64,000 bases of DNA from Methanoplanus endosymbiosus (lineage in GTDB: Archaea > Halobacteriota > Methanomicrobia > Methanomicrobiales > Methanomicrobiaceae), in contig NZ_CP096115.1 in assembly GCF_024662215.1 (NCBI RefSeq), forward strand, positions 806,001-870,000, in the 5' to 3' direction. The stretch's first letter is position 1. Every line of letters begins with the position of its first letter. Shown one piece after another: positions 45,379-53,982 of the stretch. Below the pieces are notes generated by a model that saw nothing but the letters and a program-made list of their open reading frames with translations, had not been told where the DNA came from and made no database searches. Made by a program: the position numbers and the translations under genes.

Positions 45379-47067
45379 ATGGCAAAAATGTGGCCGGCAG
45401 ATATTCCTGCCGATATAAGGGAAAATATTCTCAGAAGTGCTGAAATCCGTGTTTTTGAGAAATTCAGACAGGAACTGGATGACAGTTTTATTGTTTTTTA
45501 CTCAAGACCATGGCTTGGTCTGACAAGGTATGGTGAGGAAGTTGATGGGGAGTGTGATTTTGTTGTTGCCCACAGAGAATACGGAATTCTGACAATAGAA
45601 GTCAAAGGAGGAGGAATCTCATATAATCCCGAAACAGATGTCTGGAAGACCACAGACCGCAACGGAATAAATATCAGAATAAAAAATCCTGTTTTTCAGG
45701 CTAAAAATTCCAAATATCAGATTCTTGATAAGCTTAACAGATCACCACTGTGGAGAACAAGGAGAATCAGGAATGCACACGGTGTTATTTTCCCGGATTC
45801 CGTTATGCCAGAAAGGGATCTTGGCATGGATGCACCTCTTGATATTTTCTGCTTTGAGGCTGAATTTGAAACAGATTTAAATGGCTGGATTTGTGACATG
45901 ATGAAAGCAGGATCTGAACCTGAGTTTGGCAAAAATCCTCTCGGTGATGACGGAATAAATGCACTTGAGGACCTGCTTGCAAGACCTTTCAGACTTCATT
46001 ATCCTCTTGGAAATATGATCCGGGATGATGAAAATGAAATCCGTTACCAGACTCAGCAGCAGTTTCATCTATTTGAAATGATGAAAAAAATCAGAAAAAT
46101 TGCAGTCTACGGAGCAGCAGGAACCGGTAAAACTGTCCTGGCTGCTGAAGAAGCTCTCAGATGTGCTGACGAAAATAAAAAGGTTCTTTTCGTCTGCTAC
46201 AACAGTCCTCTTGCAGAATATCTTGATAAAAAAATAGGTTATAAAAGAAACATAGATGTTTTTACTTTTCATAAATTATGCAGTGATTCAGCAGCAAAAG
46301 CAGATCTAAAAATTCCTTCCAATGTACCTGAGGATATACTTTTCAGATATGTATATCCTTACCTTTTAACAGAGGCTTTCAGAACCGGAAATATTCCCCG
46401 TTATGATGTGTTGATTATTGATGAGGGACAGGATTTTTTCAGAAACTGGACGGATGCCATCATGGAAACTTTAAATCCGGATGGTCCGGGTACTGCAAGA
46501 ATATTTCTGGATAATAATCAGAGAATTTATGGTTCCTTAAATTCAGTACCTGCCGAATTTGAGAGATCACCCTTAGTTCTTTCAAGAAATCTCAGAAATA
46601 CAAAAAAGATATTTAATGCATCTGAAAAATATTACTCCGGTTCACCGGTGACTCCTGCCGGACCTGACGGTGTTGACATTGAATACTGTTACACCAAGCC
46701 AATCGTCCCAGAAATAAGAAAAACACTTGAAAAAACTGTTCAGAGGCTGATTTGTGATGAAAAAATACTGCCAGAGGATATTACAGTTCTGGCACCTTCT
46801 GTTTCAGAACTAAAAAAGATAAATCCTGCCGATAAAATAGGAGATTATTATACAACTGATGCCGGAAACACTGCTGAAGGGTATATATGTGCAGACTCCC
46901 TCAGAAGATTTAAGGGTCTGGAAAGCAGTGTGCTTATAATTATTGGAACACCGGATATTTATGCAACAGATGAACTGATGTATACCGGAATAACAAGAGC
47001 AAAATCAATGCTTATTTTCATTGGAAGTGATTTTCAGAAGTTGAAATCTCAATCAGACCTTCAATAA
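45379..47067 (+). CDS. NERD nuclease-domain/UvrD-like helicase fusion
   Basis: A 562-residue protein. The N-terminal 100 residues are a NERD domain with the PD-(D/E)XK-like residues D60, E74 and K76 (GECDFVV then LTIEVKGGG). A helicase follows: Walker A YGAAGTGKTVLAA (K251), Walker B IIDEGQDFF (348-352) and RRFKGLESSVLIIIG with a closing YTGITRAKSMLIFIG. NERD domains are predicted nucleases. It stands where drmC (a PLD nuclease) is expected in DISARM, 6 bases after DrmB, so it may replace that nuclease. That role is inference. Confidence 0.85.
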   Translation: MAKMWPADIPADIRENILRSAEIRVFEKFRQELDDSFIVFYSRPWLGLTRYGEEVDGECDFVVAHREYGILTIEVKGGGISYNPETDVWKTTDRNGINIRIKNPVFQAKNSKYQILDKLNRSPLWRTRRIRNAHGVIFPDSVMPERDLGMDAPLDIFCFEAEFETDLNGWICDMMKAGSEPEFGKNPLGDDGINALEDLLARPFRLHYPLGNMIRDDENEIRYQTQQQFHLFEMMKKIRKIAVYGAAGTGKTVLAAEEALRCADENKKVLFVCYNSPLAEYLDKKIGYKRNIDVFTFHKLCSDSAAKADLKIPSNVPEDILFRYVYPYLLTEAFRTGNIPRYDVLIIDEGQDFFRNWTDAIMETLNPDGPGTARIFLDNNQRIYGSLNSVPAEFERSPLVLSRNLRNTKKIFNASEKYYSGSPVTPAGPDGVDIEYCYTKPIVPEIRKTLEKTVQRLICDEKILPEDITVLAPSVSELKKINPADKIGDYYTTDAGNTAEGYICADSLRRFKGLESSVLIIIGTPDIYATDELMYTGITRAKSMLIFIGSDFQKLKSQSDLQ

Positions 47068-47096
47068 TTTTCTAATTCTGAAAAACAGGGAATACT

Positions 47097-47546
47097 TCAC
47101 GTGACATAAATAACCTCACTCATCACGTCATCCCGGATATGTGGGTTTAAACCGTCATATGTGACAAGGTCAACATTTCTCTTAAAGAGGGATTCAAGAT
47201 AGAATTTAAGTTCCATATAATTGTCAAAAGTTTTTTCTCCTTCCCTGAATTCAACAAATACATCAACATCACTATCCGGAGTATCTGTTCCCCTAACATA
47301 TGAGCCAAATATGCCAATCCTTAATACCCCGAACTTCTGAAATATTTCACCCTCAGATTTTTTCAGGAGGTTAACTGGTGATGTTATGTGTGACAGTGCA
47401 GATGACATAATGTGTGGTATTGTATGTGGTGTATCATTCAGTGGCTTATCATTACTATTATTGTCGCCACAATTATTCTCTGATGTTTTCGGGTTATCTG
47501 ATGAGCCAGTTTTTTCTGTTGATTTTGAATTATATGATGGATTCAT
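47097..47546 (-). CDS. MntA-like nucleotidyltransferase, apparently without a HEPN partner
   Basis: A 149-residue protein. The last 100 residues are a minimal nucleotidyltransferase: RIGIFGSYVRGTDTPDSDVD with the GSxRG and DxD metal residues. MNT proteins usually sit next to a HEPN RNase toxin that they silence by adding AMP. No HEPN gene is adjacent. The first 48 residues are Asn/Ser-rich and may not be translated; an internal ATG (MSSALSHITSPVN) fits the domain better. It converges on the NERD-helicase gene. Confidence 0.75.
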   Translation of the reverse strand: MNPSYNSKSTEKTGSSDNPKTSENNCGDNNSNDKPLNDTPHTIPHIMSSALSHITSPVNLLKKSEGEIFQKFGVLRIGIFGSYVRGTDTPDSDVDVFVEFREGEKTFDNYMELKFYLESLFKRNVDLVTYDGLNPHIRDDVMSEVIYVT

Positions 47547-47710
47547 CTTCTGTACCGGACATATGTTCTTAGATAATAAATAACTGCTGCTTACCCGGGA
47601 CTTTCTGCCTGTAAGAAATTACCAGGTCACCGGTCATACAGAAATCTCTCATTAACTATTATCCATATCTCCGGACAGTTCTGATTTAGGATTAACTAAT
47701 GTCCAACAAT

Positions 47711-47796
47711 ACATAATGTAAGAATTAACTAAAACAGGACATAATTTAATTTAAAAATTAATTAATATTGAATAAAACATAATGTAAAAATTAACA
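47711..47796. repeat. Two 20-bp direct repeats in an AT-rich leader
   Basis: ACATAATGTAAGAATTAACT at 47711-47730 and ACATAATGTAAAAATTAACA at 47777-47796 differ at two bases, with 66 bp between starts. They lie 62-147 bases upstream of the ATPase gene at 47858. The ACATAATGT part is nearly symmetric, so a dimeric regulator could bind. Confidence 0.45.
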
Positions 47797-47857
47797 AATA
47801 CTCATTAAAACATAAATCACACTAAAACATTATATCCTGTCACGGCAATAACTAATC

Positions 47858-49171
47858 ATGCAGGAACTCACAAAACTTGAGATCCTGGAGATCCTGAATG
47901 ACTGGAATTACTGGAACAGGGACTTTGAAGAATACATCCCAAGACAGGAATACCTTGACAGGATAAAACTCTTCAGGAGATCAGGAGAAATAATTGTCCT
48001 GACCGGGATTCGGAGGAGTGGAAAATCAACTCTCCTTAAACTTGAAATGCAGTCTTTAGCAGAGGAAAAAAGCAAAAAAGAACTGCTCTATATCTATTTC
48101 GAAGACCCAAGACTATCAGACAACCTGAACACAAAAACACTTGACCTAATCCTTGAAGTGTACAGGGAGAACATAAACCCGGATGGTGAAATCTTCCTCT
48201 TCCTTGATGAAATCCAAAACGTTTCCGGATGGGAAAAATGGGTCAGAACTGCCTATGAATTAAAAAAAGCAAAAATCTACGTAACCGGGTCATCATCAAA
48301 ACTTCTCTCAGGAGAAACTGCAACGTCAATTGGTGGCAGGTACCTGAACATTGACGTCTATCCCTTAACCTTCCGGGAATACCTCATCTTTAAGGGAATA
48401 AAATGCACAGACCTCATGGAATACACTATAAGAAAAACTGATATAAACCGCTTCTTCACTGAATATCTTAGATACGGAGGATTTCCGCGAATTGCAACCG
48501 TAGAAGAAGACTTAAAAAAAGAGGAACTGATCTCATATTTCAATACAATACTGTTAAAAGACATAATGGCCCGATACGGGCTTAAAAACTACGACAAACT
48601 AAAAACACTTGCCGAATACATACTCTCAAACGACACAAAACAAAACAGCATAAGCAGCATAGGAAAAGCACTAAAATACGGGTATAACACAACCGGAGAT
48701 TACATTGACTACCTAAAACAGGTCTATATGCTCTTTGAAATCAGAAATTACAATTACTCCCTTAAAAAACAGATAGCATCTGATACCAAATACTATACAA
48801 CAGATACGGGTTTTGTAAACACTCTTTCGTTCTCATTCTCAGGAAATACAGGCAGACTGTTTGAAAATATCGTCTTCAACGAACTTAAGCGAAGAGGTGG
48901 GGAGATATTTTTCCTGAACGCTAATGGCCATGAATGTGACTTCATTGTTAAATCCGGTGATAAAATAACAGAATGCTTTCAGGTCTGCTACAAACTTAAC
49001 GAATATAACAAAAAAAGAGAGACTGAAGGACTCCTCATGGCCTGCAGGAAATTCGGGCTGAAAACGGGCTTTATCATAACCGAGAGCTATTCCGAAGCAT
49101 TTTATGAAGATGAAATAAAGATAGAACTAATCCCTATAACAGCGTTTCTGTTAAAAATCCCGGTTAGCTGA
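47858..49171 (+). CDS. AAA_14/DUF4143 ATPase
   Basis: A 437-residue ATPase of the large archaeal family. Walker A is LTGIRRSGKSTLLK, Walker B is IFLFLDEIQNVSGWEKW and the sensor motif is YVTGSSSKLL, followed by FREYLIFKGI. The C-terminal half is DUF4143, ending in a nuclease-like ECDFIVKSGDK and ECFQVCYKLNE. These proteins are common near defence and mobile genes; their target is not known. No ribosome site is obvious, so a leaderless start is possible. Confidence 0.88.
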   Translation: MQELTKLEILEILNDWNYWNRDFEEYIPRQEYLDRIKLFRRSGEIIVLTGIRRSGKSTLLKLEMQSLAEEKSKKELLYIYFEDPRLSDNLNTKTLDLILEVYRENINPDGEIFLFLDEIQNVSGWEKWVRTAYELKKAKIYVTGSSSKLLSGETATSIGGRYLNIDVYPLTFREYLIFKGIKCTDLMEYTIRKTDINRFFTEYLRYGGFPRIATVEEDLKKEELISYFNTILLKDIMARYGLKNYDKLKTLAEYILSNDTKQNSISSIGKALKYGYNTTGDYIDYLKQVYMLFEIRNYNYSLKKQIASDTKYYTTDTGFVNTLSFSFSGNTGRLFENIVFNELKRRGGEIFFLNANGHECDFIVKSGDKITECFQVCYKLNEYNKKRETEGLLMACRKFGLKTGFIITESYSEAFYEDEIKIELIPITAFLLKIPVS

Positions 49172-49355
49172 TAAAAATATCATATCCCTTCTGACGGGAA
49201 TAATCACATACACTTTTTTTGCTGCAAAATGTAATTATTGCTAAAAAGCTGAAAGGAAATTTCTACCGGCACTTTTCCGGCGGTCAGAAAATTCCGGCTA
49301 ATGCAGCAGTATATATCTGATTCCGGGGAAATTCAGACCTTTAAAATTGTCAGAA

Positions 49356-49859
49356 TTACCTTTCCCCTTTATGACCGTGACAGACATATTTATGCTCCTC
49401 TCCGCAGTATCCGGGCACCGGATCATTACCATCATCCCCACCGGTATTGTAACCGTTATTGCTGTCACTATTGTCAGTATTGCTGCTACCATTTATTCCG
49501 GATGAAAATGCCGTGCTCTTTGAATTCTGAACATTTTGCCTTTCAGAGATGTACTCTGAAATTTCATTTAATTTCTCTTCGCCAAGCATCTCTCCAATAA
49601 TTGCATTGTTTAGTGCGTCTACACTCTTTACAATTGGAGAATCCGGATTTATCGAATATTCAGTAACACCACGATCATGAACATTAAGTATATTCCATTC
49701 AGCAAATTTTTTTATAACCCTGCCGGCAGTAACCCGTGAAATTTTAGCCTCTTCAGCCAGTTCTGTAACATTGAATTTAATCTCCCTAAGCGGCAGGAGA
49801 AATTCAAGTATTCTCAGCTCACAGGTATTGCCAAATATTCCTTCAAAAGGACGATTCAT
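49356..49859 (-). CDS. Winged-helix transcription regulator with low-complexity tail
   Basis: A 167-residue protein. Residues 1-75 form a winged helix: CELRILEFLLPLREIKFNVT, AEEAKISRVTAGRVIKKF, WNILNVHDRGVTEYSIN. The tail (after about 110) is rich in Ser, Asn, Asp and Gly and ends with a Cys/His cluster (CGEEHKYVCHGH) that might bind a metal. CTGGTGG lies just before ATG 49859. The target is unknown. Confidence 0.78.
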   Translation of the reverse strand: MNRPFEGIFGNTCELRILEFLLPLREIKFNVTELAEEAKISRVTAGRVIKKFAEWNILNVHDRGVTEYSINPDSPIVKSVDALNNAIIGEMLGEEKLNEISEYISERQNVQNSKSTAFSSGINGSSNTDNSDSNNGYNTGGDDGNDPVPGYCGEEHKYVCHGHKGER

Positions 49860-49978
49860 ATTCCACCAGTATTTTTCAGATATTATTCATTTTACTTTCA
49901 GAGTTTCAGGATGATCATATATATTATCACAAGTGATAAAAATATTTTGCAGAGCCCTGATATTGTAATATTAAAATA

Positions 49979-50254
49979 TTATAATTTGTGAACTCCACCT
50001 TTAGCAATGCTTATTCCATGAGAATCAAGTGCTGAAGATACCTTTTTAATATCAATTATATAATATTTGATATCTTTTTTCTTCACCTCGCTTATATAAC
50101 TCCCATTAAGCAGATAAGAGACAGCATCATCAAATTTTAAATAATCTTTACCAGGATATTTTTTTAAATACAATTTGTTCAACTTTTTAGAATTATAACC
50201 ACGGTCTGATCTGAAGCACCGGCCCTTGTATAATACATTGAGAATATAAATCAT
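49979..50254 (-). CDS. Unknown small basic protein
   Basis: About 91 residues from ATG 50254 (a GTG at 50278 would add eight). It is rich in Lys and Tyr and contains FDDAVSYLLNGSYISEVKKK, which recalls short winged-helix proteins. No family is recognised and no ribosome site fits well. Confidence 0.5.
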   Translation of the reverse strand: MIYILNVLYKGRCFRSDRGYNSKKLNKLYLKKYPGKDYLKFDDAVSYLLNGSYISEVKKKDIKYYIIDIKKVSSALDSHGISIAKGGVHKL

Positions 50255-50365
50255 CTCAGCAATTAATATACAAATCACCTTTAATCATAACTTTTACAAT
50301 TCCGGTCCGTTGAAGATTTCGCAGAACAATTACGAAATAACCCGGAAAAGCAGTAACTTTTTTCG

Positions 50366-50998
50366 TCAGTCCAGGTATGGCATATGTGCTCTGGAAAATA
50401 TCACCGGCGGAAATTCATATAACGGGTCCAGTTCACCTGCATTTTTATTGATAATCTCATAAACCCTGAATATTCCAATATCATCCCCGCTGCCGGATTC
50501 CTTATACCTGTAGTCAATGCCGGCCACAACCCTCAGCTTAAGATCGTATCCAAATGAAATAACCGGACCATCCGGATACATAAGGCCTTCTTCCTCAATC
50601 TCCGGCAGTGAACGATCACAGATCTCACCTGCATTTACTGTATAGGAATAAGGGCTGTTTCTTTCAGAGTGTTCTTCAATGAAATACTGCATACTTCCGG
50701 AATCTGCCGGATTTGCAGGATAATTATGCTTCAGGAATTTCCGGCTTTCCGGATATTGCAGTCCGCTAAAATCAGCGGCAGGCCCTGCAAACATTATCGC
50801 TGCCGGATCTCCGTTCGGTGATAGCAGAAAGTCAATCTCCTTAACCTGCCTCTCTGCATATGTCCCGGAGACTGAATTAAAACTGCATCTGTCAAAGGCT
50901 GTCAGACTGACAGAGGCTGAAGCACCCTGAACAAAAATTCCGGTCAGAATCAAAAATAAAATCAATAACGTAATCTTCCCGTACCATATCTCCCTCAT
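50366..50998 (-). CDS. Secreted protein of unknown function
   Basis: A 210-residue protein with a clear signal peptide (KITLLILFLILTGIFVQGAS, cut near ASA) and no further membrane span, so it is released or surface held. GAGAGGGG lies 6 bases before ATG 50998. The mature part is acidic with two cysteines that could form a disulfide. No family is recognised. Confidence 0.72.
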   Translation of the reverse strand: MREIWYGKITLLILFLILTGIFVQGASASVSLTAFDRCSFNSVSGTYAERQVKEIDFLLSPNGDPAAIMFAGPAADFSGLQYPESRKFLKHNYPANPADSGSMQYFIEEHSERNSPYSYTVNAGEICDRSLPEIEEEGLMYPDGPVISFGYDLKLRVVAGIDYRYKESGSGDDIGIFRVYEIINKNAGELDPLYEFPPVIFSRAHMPYLD

Positions 50999-51131
50999 AT
51001 AATCCCCTCTCCTCAGAGTATCTGTATCAGATCATCTGAACTTACATATTATAATCTGAACTTACACATTATTAAATGTGCAGCCAAAAGAATTTACCAC
51101 ACTATGACCTTCAGATCAAAAATAAGAGAAT

Positions 51132-51485
51132 TCAAAGCCTCCTGACAGCCTTCCTAAGCTCAGAAGAGAGAATATCAATCTCCCAAAATGTAGGCTCATC
51201 CATACCCCTCTTCTCAATACCAAAGTCTGTGGCAGTTATATGAAGGGCAGGCTCAACCCCAAGCGGCTTTAATCTCTTACATGAACAGCAGTCAGAACAT
51301 CCGTCAAAAACAACAACACTCACGCCATCCGGAAATAGACCAACACCTCCGTCACTCAGACCGGAAGCAGAGATATGCCCCTCAAAAACTCCGGGGTTTC
51401 TCTGCATAAAGGCCTTTGCAGCCTGCTCAGTAAGCTTACCTGTAATTGAAATACCCGAACAGGTCACAAGAATCTTATCAGCCAT
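51132..51485 (-). CDS. DGC-domain zinc-binding protein
   Basis: A 117-residue protein. The VTCSGIS loop near the start and the FDGCSDCCSCKRL block match the DGC (putative zinc-binding) family. It is the last gene of the leftward arsenic unit and is related to the N-terminal half of the product of 55344-56243. It probably binds or hands over a thiophilic metal or metalloid; this is inference from cysteines and context. Confidence 0.75.
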   Translation of the reverse strand: MADKILVTCSGISITGKLTEQAAKAFMQRNPGVFEGHISASGLSDGGVGLFPDGVSVVVFDGCSDCCSCKRLKPLGVEPALHITATDFGIEKRGMDEPTFWEIDILSSELRKAVRRL

Positions 51486-51557
51486 ATTATCAAAAACCTC
51501 ATCTGCCGGTCACATCAGAATAATAAAAAATCAGATCATTCCGGGCCGCATCACTCA

Positions 51558-51983
51558 TCAGAAATCCCTTTCATCTCCAAACTCCACATCAATAAATTCA
51601 ATAATCTCATCCCTTACATTCCGGAAAATATCCATAATCTCCCCGTCACTGCCGGAAGCGGACGTTGGATCAGAAAAATCCCCGTGAATCCTCTTCTTTG
51701 CCCAGAGAAACATAGGGCATGTCTCCCTGGCACAATCACAGACAGTTACAATACAATCCATCCGGACTCCAAAAAACTCATCAATTCTCTTAGAACGATG
51801 AGAAGATATGTCAACGCCAATCTCATTCATAGCCCTGATGGCATAAGGATTTACGGAAGTAACCTCAGTTCCGGCTGAAAACGCCTCATATCTATCTCCA
51901 TAAGAAAAATTCAGATACCCTTCAGCCATCTGTGACCTTGCACTGTTATGAGTACATACAAACAGAACCTTCTTCTTCGTCAT
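51558..51983 (-). CDS. arsC: Arsenate reductase, low-molecular-weight phosphatase type
   Basis: A 141-residue protein with the phosphatase-type P-loop VCTHNSARSQMAEGYL and the redox cysteine pair in VCDCARETCPMF. It reduces arsenate to arsenite, in this family with electrons from thioredoxin. A small thioredoxin is encoded in the divergent half of the cluster. ATG 51983 is preferred to GTG 51992. It lies 47 bases after the ArsG-like gene. Confidence 0.88.
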   Translation of the reverse strand: MTKKKVLFVCTHNSARSQMAEGYLNFSYGDRYEAFSAGTEVTSVNPYAIRAMNEIGVDISSHRSKRIDEFFGVRMDCIVTVCDCARETCPMFLWAKKRIHGDFSDPTSASGSDGEIMDIFRNVRDEIIEFIDVEFGDERDF

Positions 51984-52030
51984 AACTATCACAACATCTC
52001 ACAGAATAATCATCATGAAATACAGAGAGA

Positions 52031-52753
52031 TCATAATAACATCCCTTTAATCCACAACACAATATAATAAACTCCTCCGGCAATGAAAATATAACCGGCA
52101 GCAGTCCGGATATACTTATCAGCCTCATTCACCCTGCCCATAAACTTCGCAGCACCCGAAATTCCGCCTGCAAGCAGCACAGAAACCAGGATTACCGGAA
52201 TCGCAGTACCAAGGGCAAAAGAGGCAGGAACAAAGAGGGCATCCGAATTCTTAATGGCAACCGGAATTAACATCCCAAAGAAGAGTGCTGCACTAAACGG
52301 GCAGAAACTCAGAGCAAAAATAAACCCAAGCCCGAAACTGCCAGAAATACCACGCTCAAAGAGCCAGACTTTCAGCCTGCCGGAATAATCCTTACCCGAG
52401 ATACCGGGAATATCAAAAGTGAACTCCTTTAAAATTACAACCCCGATAATCAGAAGAAACGGCCCAAGGAGCATCTCACCATAACTGCGTAAAAACGCTG
52501 AGACAGGTACAACACCAACTCCAAACCAGACAACCAGTGCTGCAACGAGGATATATCCAAAAGCCCGGCCACCGGCATAAAGAATTCCGGCTGACAAAGT
52601 CCTCCGGAAATTCTCACCCTTCCCTGAGATATAAGCAACTGCCGCTATATTGGTTGCAAGCGGACAGGGGCTGAAGGCCGTCATAAGCCCTATGAAAAAT
52701 GCGGCAATAACGGGAATGCTGCTCATTCCCATTGCCTCCATAAACCCTGTCAA
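52031..52753 (-). CDS. arsG: ArsG-family permease (CcdA/DsbD-like membrane protein)
   Basis: A 240-residue membrane protein with about six spans. The CcdA-like motif AFSPCPLATNIAA near residue 27 and the second half's LSFCPFSAALFFG give the paired cysteines. It matches the ArsG family tied to aromatic arsenical handling together with ArsF. It would carry electrons or export across the membrane. TTG 52753 overlaps the ArsF stop by 4 bases and has GGTGG 6 bases upstream; ATG 52741 is the alternative start. Confidence 0.82.
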   Translation of the reverse strand: MTGFMEAMGMSSIPVIAAFFIGLMTAFSPCPLATNIAAVAYISGKGENFRRTLSAGILYAGGRAFGYILVAALVVWFGVGVVPVSAFLRSYGEMLLGPFLLIIGVVILKEFTFDIPGISGKDYSGRLKVWLFERGISGSFGLGFIFALSFCPFSAALFFGMLIPVAIKNSDALFVPASFALGTAIPVILVSVLLAGGISGAAKFMGRVNEADKYIRTAAGYIFIAGGVYYIVLWIKGMLL

Positions 52754-53229
52754 CTACTGCCACCCAGCAGAGGATCAAGAATACCCCTCAGGTATTCTGA
52801 ATATGATTCAGGATCGCTGAGCCTGTACCAGGCACCAACGAGATCTTCCTTATAAAACTCACCCTCACTGTTATAGACACCAATCCAGAGCGAAGAACCG
52901 GCAGCTCCGTATCTCTCAGAGATCTCTGAATTCTCCTCATCATCAATATTGATGTGGGCAAATACGAGCCTTCCGGAATCAAGCTCAGGTTTGTAATACT
53001 TCTGTACAGTATCATTTGCAAGTTCACCAAGAACTACACATGAGTAACACTGGCTGTCAGTATAGAAATGATACAGCTCAATTTTTTCAGCACCGGAATT
53101 TGCTGTATCAGCAGAACCCGGCATGCTGCCATCTCTATTATCAGTACACCCCGCAATGAAAAAAACAGAGAGTAAAGTGATTATAATTCCGGTTTTAACA
53201 ATAATTCTCATCTTCAAACCAATCCTCAT
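52750..53229 (-). CDS. arsF: ArsF-like thioredoxin-fold lipoprotein
   Basis: A 159-residue exported protein. A signal with lipobox ends VFFIAGC, so the mature protein is lipid-anchored outside the cell. The thioredoxin-like part has DSQCYSCVVLGELA with a CxxC pair. Together with ArsG it resembles the ArsFG pair reported with aromatic arsenical resistance. A second ATG six codons in also fits. One of the 20-bp palindromes lies 19 bases upstream of the start. Confidence 0.8.
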   Translation of the reverse strand: MRIGLKMRIIVKTGIIITLLSVFFIAGCTDNRDGSMPGSADTANSGAEKIELYHFYTDSQCYSCVVLGELANDTVQKYYKPELDSGRLVFAHINIDDEENSEISERYGAAGSSLWIGVYNSEGEFYKEDLVGAWYRLSDPESYSEYLRGILDPLLGGSS

Positions 53230-53247
53230 ATAAAATGACCGAATGGC

Positions 53248-53267
53248 ATTTCAAATTTTATTGAAAT
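53248..53267. promoter_or_regulatory. ArsR-type operator upstream of arsF
   Basis: ATTTCAAAT-TTTA-TTGAAAT, one of four copies of the same 20-bp palindrome near ars genes. It indicates a second promoter inside the leftward unit, under the same repressor. Confidence 0.65.
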
Positions 53268-53359
53268 ATTGATGGCATCTTAAAGGATATAAATATTATT
53301 ACAGTTCAGTCTCTGAAACAGTAAAAAAAGTAAGGATAAGATATCAGATTATAGGAATT

Positions 53360-53731
53360 TTACAGATTTCCGGATAAAAACCACTCTCTCCCCTTTTCAG
53401 TGAGATTATACACAATCCAGTTACCCTGCTGCTCCCCTGTAACAAATCCGGCTTTCTTCAGAACAGACAGATGATAAGAGAGCTTTGAATCAGCAATATC
53501 CATTATCACCTTTATAACACAGACACAGAGCGGCTGAACATTAAGCATTGCAAGTATCTTCATCCGGTTCTGATCGGCAAGTACACGATGAATGTTACAG
53601 ATGGCCTCAATATCTGTTTCAGCAGGCAGACACTCTTTTAATCCTTCAATTCCCCCACAGTCACAGAGTGACTTCTCTACACCCACGGGAAGTTCAGGAC
53701 AACCCTCTTCATTCAGGTTTTCTTCTGTCAT
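53360..53731 (-). CDS. arsR: ArsR-family arsenic-responsive repressor
   Basis: A 123-residue winged-helix protein. RVLADQNRMKILAMLNVQPLC, the CVC metalloid site in LCVCVI and SKLSYHLSVLKKAGFV are the ArsR helix-turn-helix hallmarks. An N-terminal tail carries four more cysteines (CPEL, CDCGG, CLPA), which could add to metal sensing. ArsR leaves DNA when arsenite binds. It sits between repeated operators and so controls itself and both halves of the cluster. Confidence 0.92.
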   Translation of the reverse strand: MTEENLNEEGCPELPVGVEKSLCDCGGIEGLKECLPAETDIEAICNIHRVLADQNRMKILAMLNVQPLCVCVIKVIMDIADSKLSYHLSVLKKAGFVTGEQQGNWIVYNLTEKGREWFLSGNL

Positions 53732-53746
53732 CTCTCAGCCATCCAC

Positions 53747-53766
53747 ATTTCAACAGATTATGAAAT
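53747..53766. promoter_or_regulatory. Degenerate ArsR-type operator just before arsR
   Basis: ATTTCAACA-GATT-ATGAAAT keeps the outer arms of the 20-bp palindrome but not the inner TTG. It begins 16 bases before the arsR start and would block that promoter. Confidence 0.5.
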
Positions 53767-53814
53767 ACCTGCATATATATGAGTGCCGATCTATGTTCAT
53801 ATTACCACACAGTC

Positions 53815-53887
53815 ATTTCAAATTATGTTGAAATAGTAAATTATATATTGTCCGGAACACAATAACTATTTCAAATCATATTGAAAT
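53815..53887. promoter_or_regulatory. Two ArsR-type operators in the divergent promoter
   Basis: ATTTCAAAT-TATG-TTGAAAT at 53815-53834 and ATTTCAAAT-CATA-TTGAAAT at 53868-53887 lie 53 bp apart, centre to centre, about five DNA turns, so two dimers would sit on one face. They serve arsR on the left and the permease on the right. Confidence 0.75.
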
Positions 53888-53982
53888 ATCCGGATCAGGA
53901 AAGTTAATGCAGCTTCAACGCTATGGGATGGATAAAGACATATGATTTACTGAAATTAAGATACACGGCCAAGGGGAAAATT

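Noticed and set aside
47711-47796. Two AT-rich repeats as a possible CRISPR
   Set aside because: Only two copies, imperfect, with unequal surroundings and no cas genes in the window.
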